Made by a program: the position numbers and the translations under genes
The notes under the pieces: model-generated
Databases searched by the model: none
What the model was told of the DNA's origin: nothing
Seen by the model: only the letters and a program-made list of their open reading frames with translations
In this document: positions 8,422 through 16,533 of the stretch, piece by piece
How the letters are laid out: every line of letters begins with the position of its first letter
Position numbering within the stretch: the first letter of the stretch is position 1
Assembly: GCF_003797185.1 (NCBI RefSeq)
Contig: NZ_RKMH01000002.1
Coordinates: 1-64,000, forward strand
Reading direction: 5' to 3'
DNA: 64,000 bases
Origin: Gordonia oryzae
GTDB taxonomy: Bacteria > Actinomycetota > Actinomycetes > Mycobacteriales > Mycobacteriaceae

Positions 8422-9387
8422 TCAGCCGGCCGCCCGGCTCTCGATCGCCCGCCGGGTGTCCTCCTCGATGAGGTCGGCGTTGATCATCGCGCCGCACTGT
8501 ACCCCGGCCGCCGCCGAGGCCCCGACCATCGCGACAGGATCCATGCAATTGCCTGCCGCCCAGACTCCGTCGATCGGGGTTCGTCCGGTCCGGTCGGCGG
8601 GGATGATGCTGCCCATCGGGTTGTCCTCGAGTGTGCCGCCGAGCGAGGTGTAGATCTCGGCTCGGGCGCGCATTCGTGGCGCGACGACGAGTGCATCGAG
8701 CTCCAGCTCGCGTCCGTCGTCGAACAGCACTGCGCGCAAACGGTTGTCGGCGTCGGCGTCGACCCGCGCGACCGGTCCGCCGATGATCTCGACCCCGCGA
8801 GCCTTGGCCTGCAACCGCTGTTCCGGGGTGAGTGGTGGCATGCCGTGATCGATAAGGATGATGTGAGAGGTCAACTGCGAGAACAGCATTGCCTGGTGCA
8901 TGGCCATCGGCCCGGTGCCGAGGACGCCGACCCGCCGACCACGCACCTCGTAGCCGTGACAGAACGGGCAGTGGAGCACGTCGCGGCCCCAGAGTTCGGC
9001 GAGCCCGGCAATGTGGGGGAGTTCGTCGACGAGTCCGGTCGCGATCAGCAGGCGGCGGGCGACGACGGTCGGTCCGCCGGTGCTGGTCACCTCGAAAGTG
9101 TTGTCGCCCTGGGTTTCTGATCGTGCCACGGAGGTCGCAGTGCCGTCGCGGATGATCGCGCCGTATCCGACGGCCTCCGCGCGTCCGGCGCGCAGCAGTT
9201 CGGTCGGGGCGATGCCCTCCCGGCCGAGGAGGTTGTGCGCACCGGCGGCGGGTGCGTTGCGGGGTGCGCCGGCGTCGATGACGACGACCGTGCGCAGCGA
9301 TCGCGCGAGGGTGACCGCGGCCGATAGCCCGGCTGCGCCGCCGCCGATGATGGCCACGTCGATGGTCTCGGTTGCCGTGGTGGTCAT
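8422..9387 (-). CDS. Thioredoxin-reductase-like FAD/NAD(P) oxidoreductase
   Basis: 321-residue flavoprotein from the ATG at 9387. The FAD-binding GGGAAGLSAA is at 15-24, the redox-active CPFC pair at C140/C143, the second dinucleotide site GVLGTGPMA near 154-162 and the C-terminal FAD motif DGVWAAGNCMDP. CxxC in the NADPH domain matches low-molecular-weight thioredoxin reductases. No thioredoxin gene is adjacent, so the partner is unknown. The ATG overlaps the stop of the upstream methyltransferase (ATGA), and GGAGATC lies just before it, so the two are co-translated. The in-frame ORF extends 98 codons further but is noise. Confidence 0.88.
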   Translation of the reverse strand: MTTTATETIDVAIIGGGAAGLSAAVTLARSLRTVVVIDAGAPRNAPAAGAHNLLGREGIAPTELLRAGRAEAVGYGAIIRDGTATSVARSETQGDNTFEVTSTGGPTVVARRLLIATGLVDELPHIAGLAELWGRDVLHCPFCHGYEVRGRRVGVLGTGPMAMHQAMLFSQLTSHIILIDHGMPPLTPEQRLQAKARGVEIIGGPVARVDADADNRLRAVLFDDGRELELDALVVAPRMRARAEIYTSLGGTLEDNPMGSIIPADRTGRTPIDGVWAAGNCMDPVAMVGASAAAGVQCGAMINADLIEEDTRRAIESRAAG

Positions 9388-10259
9388 GAGATCTCCTGGT
9401 TCGTGTCGGTGGTCGATGCGGGCACGGTCGCGATCCAGATCGTGCGGGCGGCCCGTACGGGCAGGTCTGGGCGGTGGCGCAGGGAGGTGGGTCCGTCGCC
9501 GAGTAACTCGTCGAGGATGGCCGCGTCGGTGTCGGTGAGGTCGTCGGTGAATCCGGTGCGCACCCGGGAGAGCCATTCCTGCGCGTAAGTGCGGGTGAGT
9601 TCGGTGGGTTCGAGAATGTCGATTCTCACGGTGTGCCGTCTGCGCATCTCGAATCCGGCGGCGGTGATTGTGTCGGTCCAATCGGGAAAGCTGTTGGCGC
9701 CCTTGGTTCGCATGAGCTCCTCGATCCGGTCACTGAGGTCGGAGTGGTGCGGTTCGGCCTGCAAGAATCGGGGCTGATGCGGCATCTCGATGACCGCCAG
9801 CACGCCGCCCGGCCGCAGATGGCTCCGTGTGGTGCGCAGGAACGCAGCGGGGTCGGCGATGTGATGCAGCGACGCCGACGCCCACACGACGTCGGCGGCC
9901 CCGACGCTCGCCGGCCAGCCGGCGTCGAGGTCGGCGGTCACCGTCCGCACGGTGGCCGGTCCGGCGGCGTCGATGCGTGCGGTCATCTCGGGGGAGCCGT
10001 CGATGGCGACGATCTCGGCGTCACCGAAGGCCGCTGCGAGGGCTCGGGTGCCGACCCCGGTTCCGGCGCCGGCATCGACGATGACCTCGATGGGCCGGGC
10101 GGCCTCGGTGTGGATGAGGGAGATCGCCTCGGCGAGGTAGGTGCCGGTGACCGCGGCGTCGAGTTCGAGCAGAGCGCCGATGTCGGTGCCGTCATGATCA
10201 TGTGTCCGATGAGAGTGACGTCCGTGGTGTCGATGTTCTGGTCCGTGTGAGCTGGCCAT
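9384..10259 (-). CDS. SAM-dependent methyltransferase with His-rich N-terminus
   Basis: 291 residues from the ATG at 10259. The first 22 residues hold eight histidines (SHGPEHRHHGRHSHRTHDH), suggesting metal binding. Then comes a class I methyltransferase fold: motif I VDAGAGTGVG (61-70), acidic motif II AIDGSPE, and ADVVWASASLHHIADP with the PGGVLAVIE post-motif III. Substrate unknown. It is the first gene of a two-gene operon with the flavoprotein and diverges from an XRE-cupin regulator 48 bases away. The cassette looks accessory, since it has no counterpart in the otherwise conserved neighbourhood. Confidence 0.85.
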   Translation of the reverse strand: MASSHGPEHRHHGRHSHRTHDHDGTDIGALLELDAAVTGTYLAEAISLIHTEAARPIEVIVDAGAGTGVGTRALAAAFGDAEIVAIDGSPEMTARIDAAGPATVRTVTADLDAGWPASVGAADVVWASASLHHIADPAAFLRTTRSHLRPGGVLAVIEMPHQPRFLQAEPHHSDLSDRIEELMRTKGANSFPDWTDTITAAGFEMRRRHTVRIDILEPTELTRTYAQEWLSRVRTGFTDDLTDTDAAILDELLGDGPTSLRHRPDLPVRAARTIWIATVPASTTDTNQEIS

Positions 10260-10279
10260 GATGGCGAGGCTAGCGAGCT

Positions 10280-10317
10280 TATGCGCAAGGGGCATATCCT
10301 CTTGCTCATGGAGCAAG
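10280..10317. promoter_or_regulatory. Divergent intergenic region with two inverted repeats, candidate XRE operator
   Basis: Between the methyltransferase and the regulator lie TATGC (10280-10284) N7 GCATA (10292-10296) and CTTGCTC (10301-10307) ATG GAGCAAG (10311-10317). The second palindrome contains the regulator's start codon. Palindromes here fit autoregulation and control of the divergent operon by the XRE protein (inference). Confidence 0.45.
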
Positions 10318-10898
10318 AAATTGATGCGGTGGTCCGTCAGCGCATCCGCGCGATGCGCGTGGCCAAGGGGTGGACCTTGGATTCGCTGGCACACCGCTGT
10401 CACCTGAGTCCGTCGACGCTCAGCCGGATCGAGACCGGGCATCGGCGGGTCGCGCTCGACCAGCTCGTCCCGATCGCCCGCGCGCTGGGCACCTCACTCG
10501 ACGTCCTGGTCGAGCCGGTCGGCGACGCCGACGTGGTGATCCGTCCCGAACCGCACACCACCGAGGGCATCACGGTGTGGCCTTTGTCACGTGACAACGC
10601 CCCGGCCGGTGTGACCGTGGCAAAGATGCGGCTCGACGAATCGGTTCGGGACGCTGCCCGCACGCTGCGGGTGCACCCCGGACACGAGTGGTTCACGGTG
10701 CTCAGCGGCACGATCCGGCTCCGGCTCGGCGAGCGGACGATCATCATTCCCGCAGGCCACGCCGCCGAGTTCGCATGCACGATTCCGCATTCGTTGGGCC
10801 CCGACGACGGGCCCGCCGAGGTCCTCTCGATCTTCGACCACGACGGTGAACGCGCCCATCTGCGTGGGTCGCCGGCGTCGGCGGCATCGCTGTCGTGA
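10308..10898 (+). CDS. XRE-family regulator with C-terminal cupin domain
   Basis: 196 residues from the ATG at 10308. N-terminal helix-turn-helix (about 10-66, IRAMRVAKGWTLDSLAHRCHL then STLSRIETGHR), followed by a small cupin sensor domain (about 105-180, HPGHEWFTVLSGTIRLRLGER and PAGHAAEFACTIPHSLG). Such XRE-cupin proteins are single-component regulators that usually control neighbouring genes. It most likely represses or activates the divergent methyltransferase-flavoprotein operon; the ligand is not evident. An in-frame ATG nine codons upstream is possible, but the shorter form better matches the start of the HTH. Confidence 0.88.
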   Translation: MEQEIDAVVRQRIRAMRVAKGWTLDSLAHRCHLSPSTLSRIETGHRRVALDQLVPIARALGTSLDVLVEPVGDADVVIRPEPHTTEGITVWPLSRDNAPAGVTVAKMRLDESVRDAARTLRVHPGHEWFTVLSGTIRLRLGERTIIIPAGHAAEFACTIPHSLGPDDGPAEVLSIFDHDGERAHLRGSPASAASLS

Positions 10899-10956
10899 CC
10901 TGGTCGCAGCAGACAGAGAGCCGTTCATCAGCTGGTCTCGGTACCCTGGACCCGAC

Positions 10957-12213
10957 ATGAACACGCAGCCGACACCCAGCCGACGCACCGTTCTCGCGGC
11001 GGCGGGCATTGCCACCGCGGGCCTCGTGGCCGCCGCCTGTGGACGATCCGACGACACCACCTCCGCACAGAAGTCGAAGCAGCCGACCGTCAAGGTCACC
11101 TACACGCCTGCGCTCGATGACCCCGCCGCACCCAACCCGACCGCCACGGTCGAGGTCAAGGCGTCCGGCGGCACCCTGAACCCTGACGTCAAGCTGGTCA
11201 ACGCCAGCGGCAAGGCGGTCGCCGGCACGCTCTCCGACGATCGCACCACCTTCACCGTCAACGAGGTACTCGGCTACGGCACCACCTACACCTGGCAGGG
11301 CAGTGCCGTCGGACAGGATCGACTGACGGTGCCGGTCAAGGGATCGTTCACCACCCTCGATCCCAAGCAACAACTCAACGTCGTCGTGAACATCGCAGAC
11401 GGGCAGGAAGTCGGCATCGCCGCGCCGCTGATCCTCAAGTTCGACGGGACCGTCGACGACAAGGAAGCCGTCGAGCGCGCACTGACCCTGACCACCACAC
11501 CCCCCGCGGAGGGCAGTTGGGCCTGGCTCGGCGAGGACAACGGTTCACGCGTGCACTGGCGCTCCAAGGAGTACCTCACCCCGGGCACCAAGATTCACAT
11601 GTCGGCCAAGCTGTACGGGCTCGATCACGGTGACGGGGCCTACGGTGCCGCCGACGTCACCAGCGACTACACCGTCGGCCGATCGCAGATCGTCAAGGCC
11701 GACGCGCCGAGCCACCAGATCGTGGTGGTCCGTGACGGATCGACACTGATGACCCTGCCGTGCAGCTACGGCGAAGGCGACGTCGACCGCAACGTGACCC
11801 GCTCGGGTATCCACGTGGTCAGCGAGAAGTACGAGGACTTCTACATGTCCAACCCGGCCGCTGGGTACTTCAACGTCCACGAACGCTGGGCGGTGCGCAT
11901 CTCCAACAACGGCGAGTTCATCCACGCCAACCCCGAAACCGTTGGCGTGCAGGGTTCGTCGAATGTGACGAACGGCTGCATCAACCTGTCGCTGGACAAC
12001 GCGCAGCAGTACTTCGCCACCGCGATCTACGGTGACCCCGTCGAGGTGACCGGCACCCGGATCGATCTGTCCGAGGCCGACGGCGACATCTTCGACTGGA
12101 CCTACGACTGGAACACCTGGAAGTCGATGTCGGCGATCAAGGGCACCCCGCAGTCGGCGTCGGTACCCGCGACCCCGAGTAGTGCCCCCTCGTCGGTGAG
12201 CGCTCCGAACTAG
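10957..12213 (+). CDS. L,D-transpeptidase lipoprotein (LprQ/LdtMt5-like)
   Basis: Makes 3-3 cross-links in peptidoglycan outside the membrane. 418 residues: a lipoprotein signal with a twin-arginine start (SRRTVLAAAG) and lipobox ending at C28 (LVAAACGR), two Ig-like domains, then a YkuD domain with H323 (EFIHANPE) and nucleophile C341 (VTNGCINL). The usual SHGC/SNGC motif is TNGC here. The tail is Ser/Pro-rich, as in the LdtMt5 type. It corresponds to Rv0483 and lies next to the Rv0484c-like SDR as in M. tuberculosis. Start chosen at 10957 because it gives the signal peptide; a TACCCT box lies 9 nt upstream. Confidence 0.93.
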   Translation: MNTQPTPSRRTVLAAAGIATAGLVAAACGRSDDTTSAQKSKQPTVKVTYTPALDDPAAPNPTATVEVKASGGTLNPDVKLVNASGKAVAGTLSDDRTTFTVNEVLGYGTTYTWQGSAVGQDRLTVPVKGSFTTLDPKQQLNVVVNIADGQEVGIAAPLILKFDGTVDDKEAVERALTLTTTPPAEGSWAWLGEDNGSRVHWRSKEYLTPGTKIHMSAKLYGLDHGDGAYGAADVTSDYTVGRSQIVKADAPSHQIVVVRDGSTLMTLPCSYGEGDVDRNVTRSGIHVVSEKYEDFYMSNPAAGYFNVHERWAVRISNNGEFIHANPETVGVQGSSNVTNGCINLSLDNAQQYFATAIYGDPVEVTGTRIDLSEADGDIFDWTYDWNTWKSMSAIKGTPQSASVPATPSSAPSSVSAPN

Positions 12214-12594
12214 CGTGCTTCGCACGCCGCCAGCTCCTGTGCGTCCGTGCCGGTGAGCGCATTGCAGGATGCTCGCCTCGAGCGCTCGTTATCGATGACG
12301 ACTCTGTGCTGGCCAGGCGTTCTGGGCTCGTGTACCGATCCACGGGTGACCACTTTGTCGAGAAGGGTCGATCACACTTCGAACTCACTTGCTGAGGTCG
12401 GCCAGGTCGGTTGACCAGAGCGTCCACCTGGAATTGCGTAAAGCAGTCGTCCACGCACTCATGGACCAGCTCGGCTACCTCGATCGAGAACCCGCCCACC
12501 AGGTCGTGCTCGCTGAGAAACACGATCAATTTCTTTGCGCGTCGACAGCGAACCGGAACTCACCTGGCAGTCGCGTCGCGACGCACCCCGCCGC
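12214..12594. other. Intergenic region between convergent genes, possible remnant
   Basis: GCGTGC TTC GCACGC (12213-12227) forms a short hairpin at the L,D-transpeptidase stop, without a T-run. On the minus strand from 12529, about 50 codons (TTG start, LIVFLSEHDLVGGFSIEVAE) have good codon usage and then lose it, which could be a short or decayed gene. I recognise no family and cannot support a CDS call. Confidence 0.4.
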
Positions 12595-13350
12595 CTAACC
12601 GGTCTTGATGTTGCGCCGCGCCGAGGCCTGATCGCGCGGTTTGAGCACGATCTGATCGAGATTCACGTGCGGCGGCCGGGAGGCGACGAAGCCGATGACC
12701 TCGGCGACATCGTCGGCGGTCAGCGGAGTCAGGCCTTGGTAGACGGCGTCAGCGCGTTCCTTATCGCCGTCGAAACGCACCAGCGAGAAGTCGGTGTCGA
12801 CCATGCCGGGCGCGATCTCGGTGAGCCTGATCGGCCTGCCGAGCAGTTCGTAGCGAAGCGTCCGATGCAGCACGCCCTGAGCATGCTTCGCCGAGGTGTA
12901 GCCGGCGCCGTTGTCGTAGGCCTCCAGCGCGGCGACCGAGGTGATGGTGACGATCAGTCCGTCGCCGGAGGCCTCGAGCGCCGGGAGTAGTGCCCTGGTC
13001 ATCCGCAGCGTCCCCAGAACATTGGTCTCCCACATCCAGCGCCAGTCGTCGAGGTTGGCGGTGGCCACCGGATCGAGGCCCTTCGCGCCGCCGGCGTTGT
13101 TGACGAGCACGTGCACCGAGTCCAGGCCGTCAACGAATCGGGCCACCGACTCCTCGTCGGTGACGTCGAGTTGCATTCCGGTGCCACCGATCTCGGCGGC
13201 CAGCGCCTGAACCCGATCGACCCGGCGAGCGCCGAGGACCACCTGGAAGCCCTGTGATGCCAGGGCGCGGGCGGTGGCCGCGCCGATTCCGGAACTCGCG
13301 CCGGTGACGACGGCGACGGGGGTGACCTCGGCGGCGGTGGACTCACTCAT
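12595..13350 (-). CDS. Short-chain dehydrogenase/reductase
   Basis: 251-residue classical SDR. The NAD(P)-binding TGASSGIG is at 16-23, NNAG at 84-87, and the catalytic set S138, Y151 and K155 (GAGYTSAKHAQG). An Arg after the Rossmann beta-2 (LGARRVDRV) suggests NADP preference. Substrate unknown; corresponds to Rv0484c by position. A TAAACT box (minus strand, 13358-13363) lies 7 nt from the ATG with no Shine-Dalgarno, so it is probably leaderless. Divergent from the ROK regulator. Confidence 0.93.
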   Translation of the reverse strand: MSESTAAEVTPVAVVTGASSGIGAATARALASQGFQVVLGARRVDRVQALAAEIGGTGMQLDVTDEESVARFVDGLDSVHVLVNNAGGAKGLDPVATANLDDWRWMWETNVLGTLRMTRALLPALEASGDGLIVTITSVAALEAYDNGAGYTSAKHAQGVLHRTLRYELLGRPIRLTEIAPGMVDTDFSLVRFDGDKERADAVYQGLTPLTADDVAEVIGFVASRPPHVNLDQIVLKPRDQASARRNIKTG

Positions 13351-13472
13351 GATCGTGAGTTTACGTGCCGAGCGGGGTGGGGCCTGCGCTGCGGGACCGG
13401 CACTGAATCCCGGCCCGGGTTTCGCCGCCGATCGGGGTGCGCCTGTCGACGGCGATGCTAGATTCTCCAGTC

Positions 13473-14603
13473 ATGCACACGGTCATCCCGGCGACACTCG
13501 GTGTCGGGACGACCCCCGCGGCGCAGGTGTTGCAGCGCATCCGGGTTGGTGCGCCCATCACCCGCGACACCCTTGCCGCCGAGACCGGATTGTCCCCGGC
13601 CACCATCAACCGCCAGGTGACCGCGCTGATCGAACTGGGTTTCGTCGTCGAACGCCGCGACCTCGTTCATGCCGGCAGCATCGGTCGGCCCAAGCATCCC
13701 CTGACCCTCGACCGCGACCGCCTCTGCGTTGCGGGGATGCACATCGGTGCCCGACGGACCCTGCTGGCCATCGCCGACCTCGGTGGACGCACCCTCTATA
13801 GCCACGCCGTACTCACCCCGCACAACGATCCGCATGCGTCGGCGGCCGAACTCTGCCACGCCTTGCGGGAACTCGCCGACCGATTCTCCGGGCGCCGCCT
13901 GCTGTGGGGCGGGGTCGCGCTCGGCGGGCGCGTCGAACGCGCCGGCGGTGTGGTCGATCATCCCGTCCTCGGCTGGCGCAACGTCCCCGTCGGAGCGCGA
14001 CTCGCCGAGGCACTCGGCGTGCCGGTGTCGGTGTGCGAGCATGTGCAGGCCATGGCCGCAGCCGAACTGTTGCTGAGTTCGGCTCGCAGAAGCGCGAATA
14101 CCGGACTTTTCTTCTACGCGCGCGAAACCACGGGCATGGCCGTGACCGTCGGTGGGCAGGTGGTGGTCCCCGACCGCGGGGCCGGCACGATCGCCCATAT
14201 CGGTGTCGACGCTCCGACGCTGTGCGGGGGTGCGGCCACTCTGCAGGACGTGATCGGTGTCGACGTCGCACGCCGCGCCGCGCAGCGCCTCGGCGTGTCA
14301 CCGGACTCGTCGGCGATCACCGACGAACGCGCCCGCATCCTCGGGGAGGTGGTCGCTGTCTTCCGCGACGCGGTCAATCCCGATGAGGTGATCGTCGCCG
14401 GTGATGCGTTCGCTGCGCATCGGCAGGGGCTCGGTCCGGTGCAAGCGGCCTTCGACGCCGCATCCAGGATCGGTTGGCCGCTGGAACTCACGACGTCGCG
14501 GTTCGGGTTGTCGGTTCAGGAGAGTGCGGCAATCGTGGTGGCACTCAGCGTGATCTACGCCGACCCGGTTGCCGCGATGACCCACTGCCGCGCCCGACCG
14601 TAG
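13473..14603 (+). CDS. ROK-family transcriptional regulator
   Basis: 376 residues from the ATG at 13473: an N-terminal winged helix (RDTLAAETGLSPATINRQVTA) and a ROK sugar-kinase-like domain. The ROK zinc-binding Cys motif is not evident and the ATP site is degenerate, so it is a regulator rather than a kinase. It is the positional match of Rv0485, described as a regulator in M. tuberculosis. A TAGATT-like box lies ~10 nt before the ATG. A GTG 12 codons upstream is an alternative start. In M. tuberculosis the next gene is mshA; here about 22 kb intervene. Confidence 0.88.
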   Translation: MHTVIPATLGVGTTPAAQVLQRIRVGAPITRDTLAAETGLSPATINRQVTALIELGFVVERRDLVHAGSIGRPKHPLTLDRDRLCVAGMHIGARRTLLAIADLGGRTLYSHAVLTPHNDPHASAAELCHALRELADRFSGRRLLWGGVALGGRVERAGGVVDHPVLGWRNVPVGARLAEALGVPVSVCEHVQAMAAAELLLSSARRSANTGLFFYARETTGMAVTVGGQVVVPDRGAGTIAHIGVDAPTLCGGAATLQDVIGVDVARRAAQRLGVSPDSSAITDERARILGEVVAVFRDAVNPDEVIVAGDAFAAHRQGLGPVQAAFDAASRIGWPLELTTSRFGLSVQESAAIVVALSVIYADPVAAMTHCRARP

Positions 14604-14655
14604 CGCAGCGGCGCTTGCGACGCAGAGTCCGGCGTTTTGCCCTACCGTGACAGGT

Positions 14656-15468
14656 ATGACGATCCCCTCTCGCGACGTTGCCGCGACCATGTCGATCTCC
14701 GTCACCGCGCCGACCGAGATTGAGATGCAGATCGCGGTGGCCCGCATGCCTGGGCTGTCGCTCGACGAAACCCTCCAGGTGACCCTCGACGGGAAGCCGG
14801 TGTCGGTGGAGGAGATCGTGGACAACCACGGCGGCCGCATCCACCGGCTGTCAGTGGAGTCCGGTCGGCTCGACGTCGACTATCGTGCCGAGGTGACCAC
14901 GCCTGCCGATCCGGCCCAGGTCGCCGTCACTGATCATTCGATCTACTTGCGCCCTAGCCGATATGCCGAGGCTGACAAGTTCTTCGGATTCGCCGCCGGC
15001 CAGTTCGACAGTTCCTTGCCGAAGGGTGAACTTCTCAACCAGGTGACGGCGTTCGTGGAGGATCGGCTCGATTACATCCCGGGTGCGAGTGACCCCATCG
15101 ACGGCGCCGCCGACACGCTGCTGGCCGGTGCGGGCGTCTGCCGCGACTACGCGCATCTCGTGGTGGCGTTGCTGCGTGCGTTGAACATCCCGGCCCGGTT
15201 GGTCGCCGTGTACGCACCGGGCTGCGACCCGATGGACTTCCACGCGGTTGCCGAGGCACTCATCGACGGCGTCTGGGTGGTGGTCGATGCCACGCGGCTC
15301 GCGCCACGCCAGGGGCTGGTGCGCATCTCGACGGGTCGGGACGCCGCCGACACCGCATTCCTCGACAACCACGGGGGTTCGATCAACCTCGACTCGTATC
15401 AGGTGACCGCGGTGGTGCGCGGTGATCTGCCCATCGACGACGGAACGGGCCGCATCAGCATCGGCTGA
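14656..15468 (+). CDS. Transglutaminase-like cysteine protease-fold protein
   Basis: 270 residues. An N-terminal beta-rich domain (1-95) precedes a transglutaminase-like core with the triad C162 (AGVCRDYAHL), H196 (PMDFHAVAEA) and D211 (VVVDATRLAP). There is no signal peptide. Members of this family are cytoplasmic and often annotated only as transglutaminase-like; activity could be protease, amidase or cross-linking. A TACCGT box (14643-14648) lies 7 nt before the ATG, so the start at 14656 is preferred over the GTG three codons earlier. Confidence 0.9.
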   Translation: MTIPSRDVAATMSISVTAPTEIEMQIAVARMPGLSLDETLQVTLDGKPVSVEEIVDNHGGRIHRLSVESGRLDVDYRAEVTTPADPAQVAVTDHSIYLRPSRYAEADKFFGFAAGQFDSSLPKGELLNQVTAFVEDRLDYIPGASDPIDGAADTLLAGAGVCRDYAHLVVALLRALNIPARLVAVYAPGCDPMDFHAVAEALIDGVWVVVDATRLAPRQGLVRISTGRDAADTAFLDNHGGSINLDSYQVTAVVRGDLPIDDGTGRISIG

Positions 15469-15555
15469 GCGGCGCGCGCGCACTGATGTACCCGATCTGA
15501 AATCCGCTGTCGGGATTCGAGAACCAGAACTGACCCCGCTGAGTGGCTGTCGGCC

Positions 15556-15720
15556 ATGTGTAATCGCGTCAACCAGGTGATGGGCGGCGCGCCGCTGTCT
15601 CCCATCGACGTCCGGCAACCGGTGGCACGCACACTCGGCTTTGCCCTACGCGTGATCCGGCAGTCGGCCAAGCGTGATCCGGTCACCGATCCGGTGGCCG
15701 ACGAGCCTGCGGTGTCGTGA
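15556..15720 (+). pseudogene. Possible gene remnant, 54 codons
   Basis: An open frame between the transglutaminase and otsB genes, ending at the TGA at 15718. It reads MCNRVNQVMGGAPLSPIDVR then ARTLGFALRVIRQSAKRDP, with typical codon bias. No start signal is convincing. It looks like the C-terminal end of a longer protein whose front has been lost. Family not recognised. Confidence 0.25.
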
Positions 15721-15750
15721 TCCCTACCAGTCGACCGGGCCGCGGTCAGG

Positions 15751-16533
15751 TCAGCCGAGCGCCTCGCGGCGATGAGCGGCGACGAATTCAAGGACGGCGG
15801 CCACATCCGCCGGATCGCCGATGCGATACTGCGCGGCGGTGTCACCGGGGCCGACCTTGATGCTGATGTCGTGGTCGTGGCGCAGATGGGCGAAGGCCTT
15901 CTCGTCGGTGACGTCGTCACCGAGATAGATGACGACGTCGGCGCCGGTGCGGTCGCGCAAGAGGTCGAGCGCGCGGCCCTTGCTGGTCTCGATGACGGCG
16001 AGCTCGATGACCGCCTTGCCTTCGGTGGTCTCGATCCCGTCCCACCGAGCCGGGCCGAGACGAGCGCGGTCGAGGGCGGCCGCGGCGTCGGCGGGGGTCG
16101 CGTTGCGGACGTGCAGGGTGGTGCTGACCGGTTTGACCTCCACCGTGACACCGTCGAATTCTGCTGCGATGGACTCGAAGTCGTCGATGATCCGGTCGAG
16201 GAGCTGCTGCTGCGCGGCGGTGACGGGCTGGCCGAAGCCGGTGTCGAATTCGCTGCCGTGGCTGCCAACTAGGGTGATCGGGTCGTTGGTGAGACCGGAC
16301 AGCGCGGCGAGATCCGACAGCGCCCGGCCGCTCACCACGGCAACCGCGGTGCGGTCGAGTCGGGCGGCGGCCCGTAGCGCTTCGATCGATTCGGGCAGAC
16401 CGACCGCGTCCTGCGGCCGGGAGACGATGGGAGCGATACAGCCGTCGTAGTCCGACGCGAGCAGCAGCCGGTCCACAGTGCTCGCCCGCAGCAGCGCGTC
16501 CGACAGTGGTGCGGGGATGCCCTCGGCGCTCAT
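15751..16533 (-). CDS. otsB: Trehalose-6-phosphate phosphatase OtsB
   Basis: Dephosphorylates trehalose 6-phosphate to trehalose, the last step of the OtsAB route. 260 residues, HAD superfamily: DYDG with nucleophile D28 and D30 ([12 protein letters not shown]), [10 protein letters not shown] (motif II region) and the C-terminal [10 protein letters not shown] motif IV. The start ATG at 16533 overlaps the otsA stop (ATGA), so the two are translationally coupled. In the cell it supplies trehalose for osmoprotection and for mycolate carriers such as trehalose monomycolate. Confidence 0.95.
   Translation of the reverse strand: MSAEGIPAPLSDALLRASTVDRLLLASDYDGCIAPIVSRPQDAVGLPESIEALRAAARLDRTAVAVVSGRALSDLAALSGLTNDPITLVGSHGSEFDTGFGQPVTAAQQQLLDRIIDDFESIAAEFDGVTVEVKPVSTTLHVRNATPADAAAALDRARLGPARWDGIETTEGKAVIELAVIETSKGRALDLLRDRTGADVVIYLGDDVTDEKAFAHLRHDHDISIKVGPGDTAAQYRIGDPADVAAVLEFVAAHRREALG

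Noticed and set aside
12213-12227. Hairpin at the L,D-transpeptidase stop as a terminator
   Set aside because: The stem is only 6 bp and there is no T-run after it; not strong enough to call.
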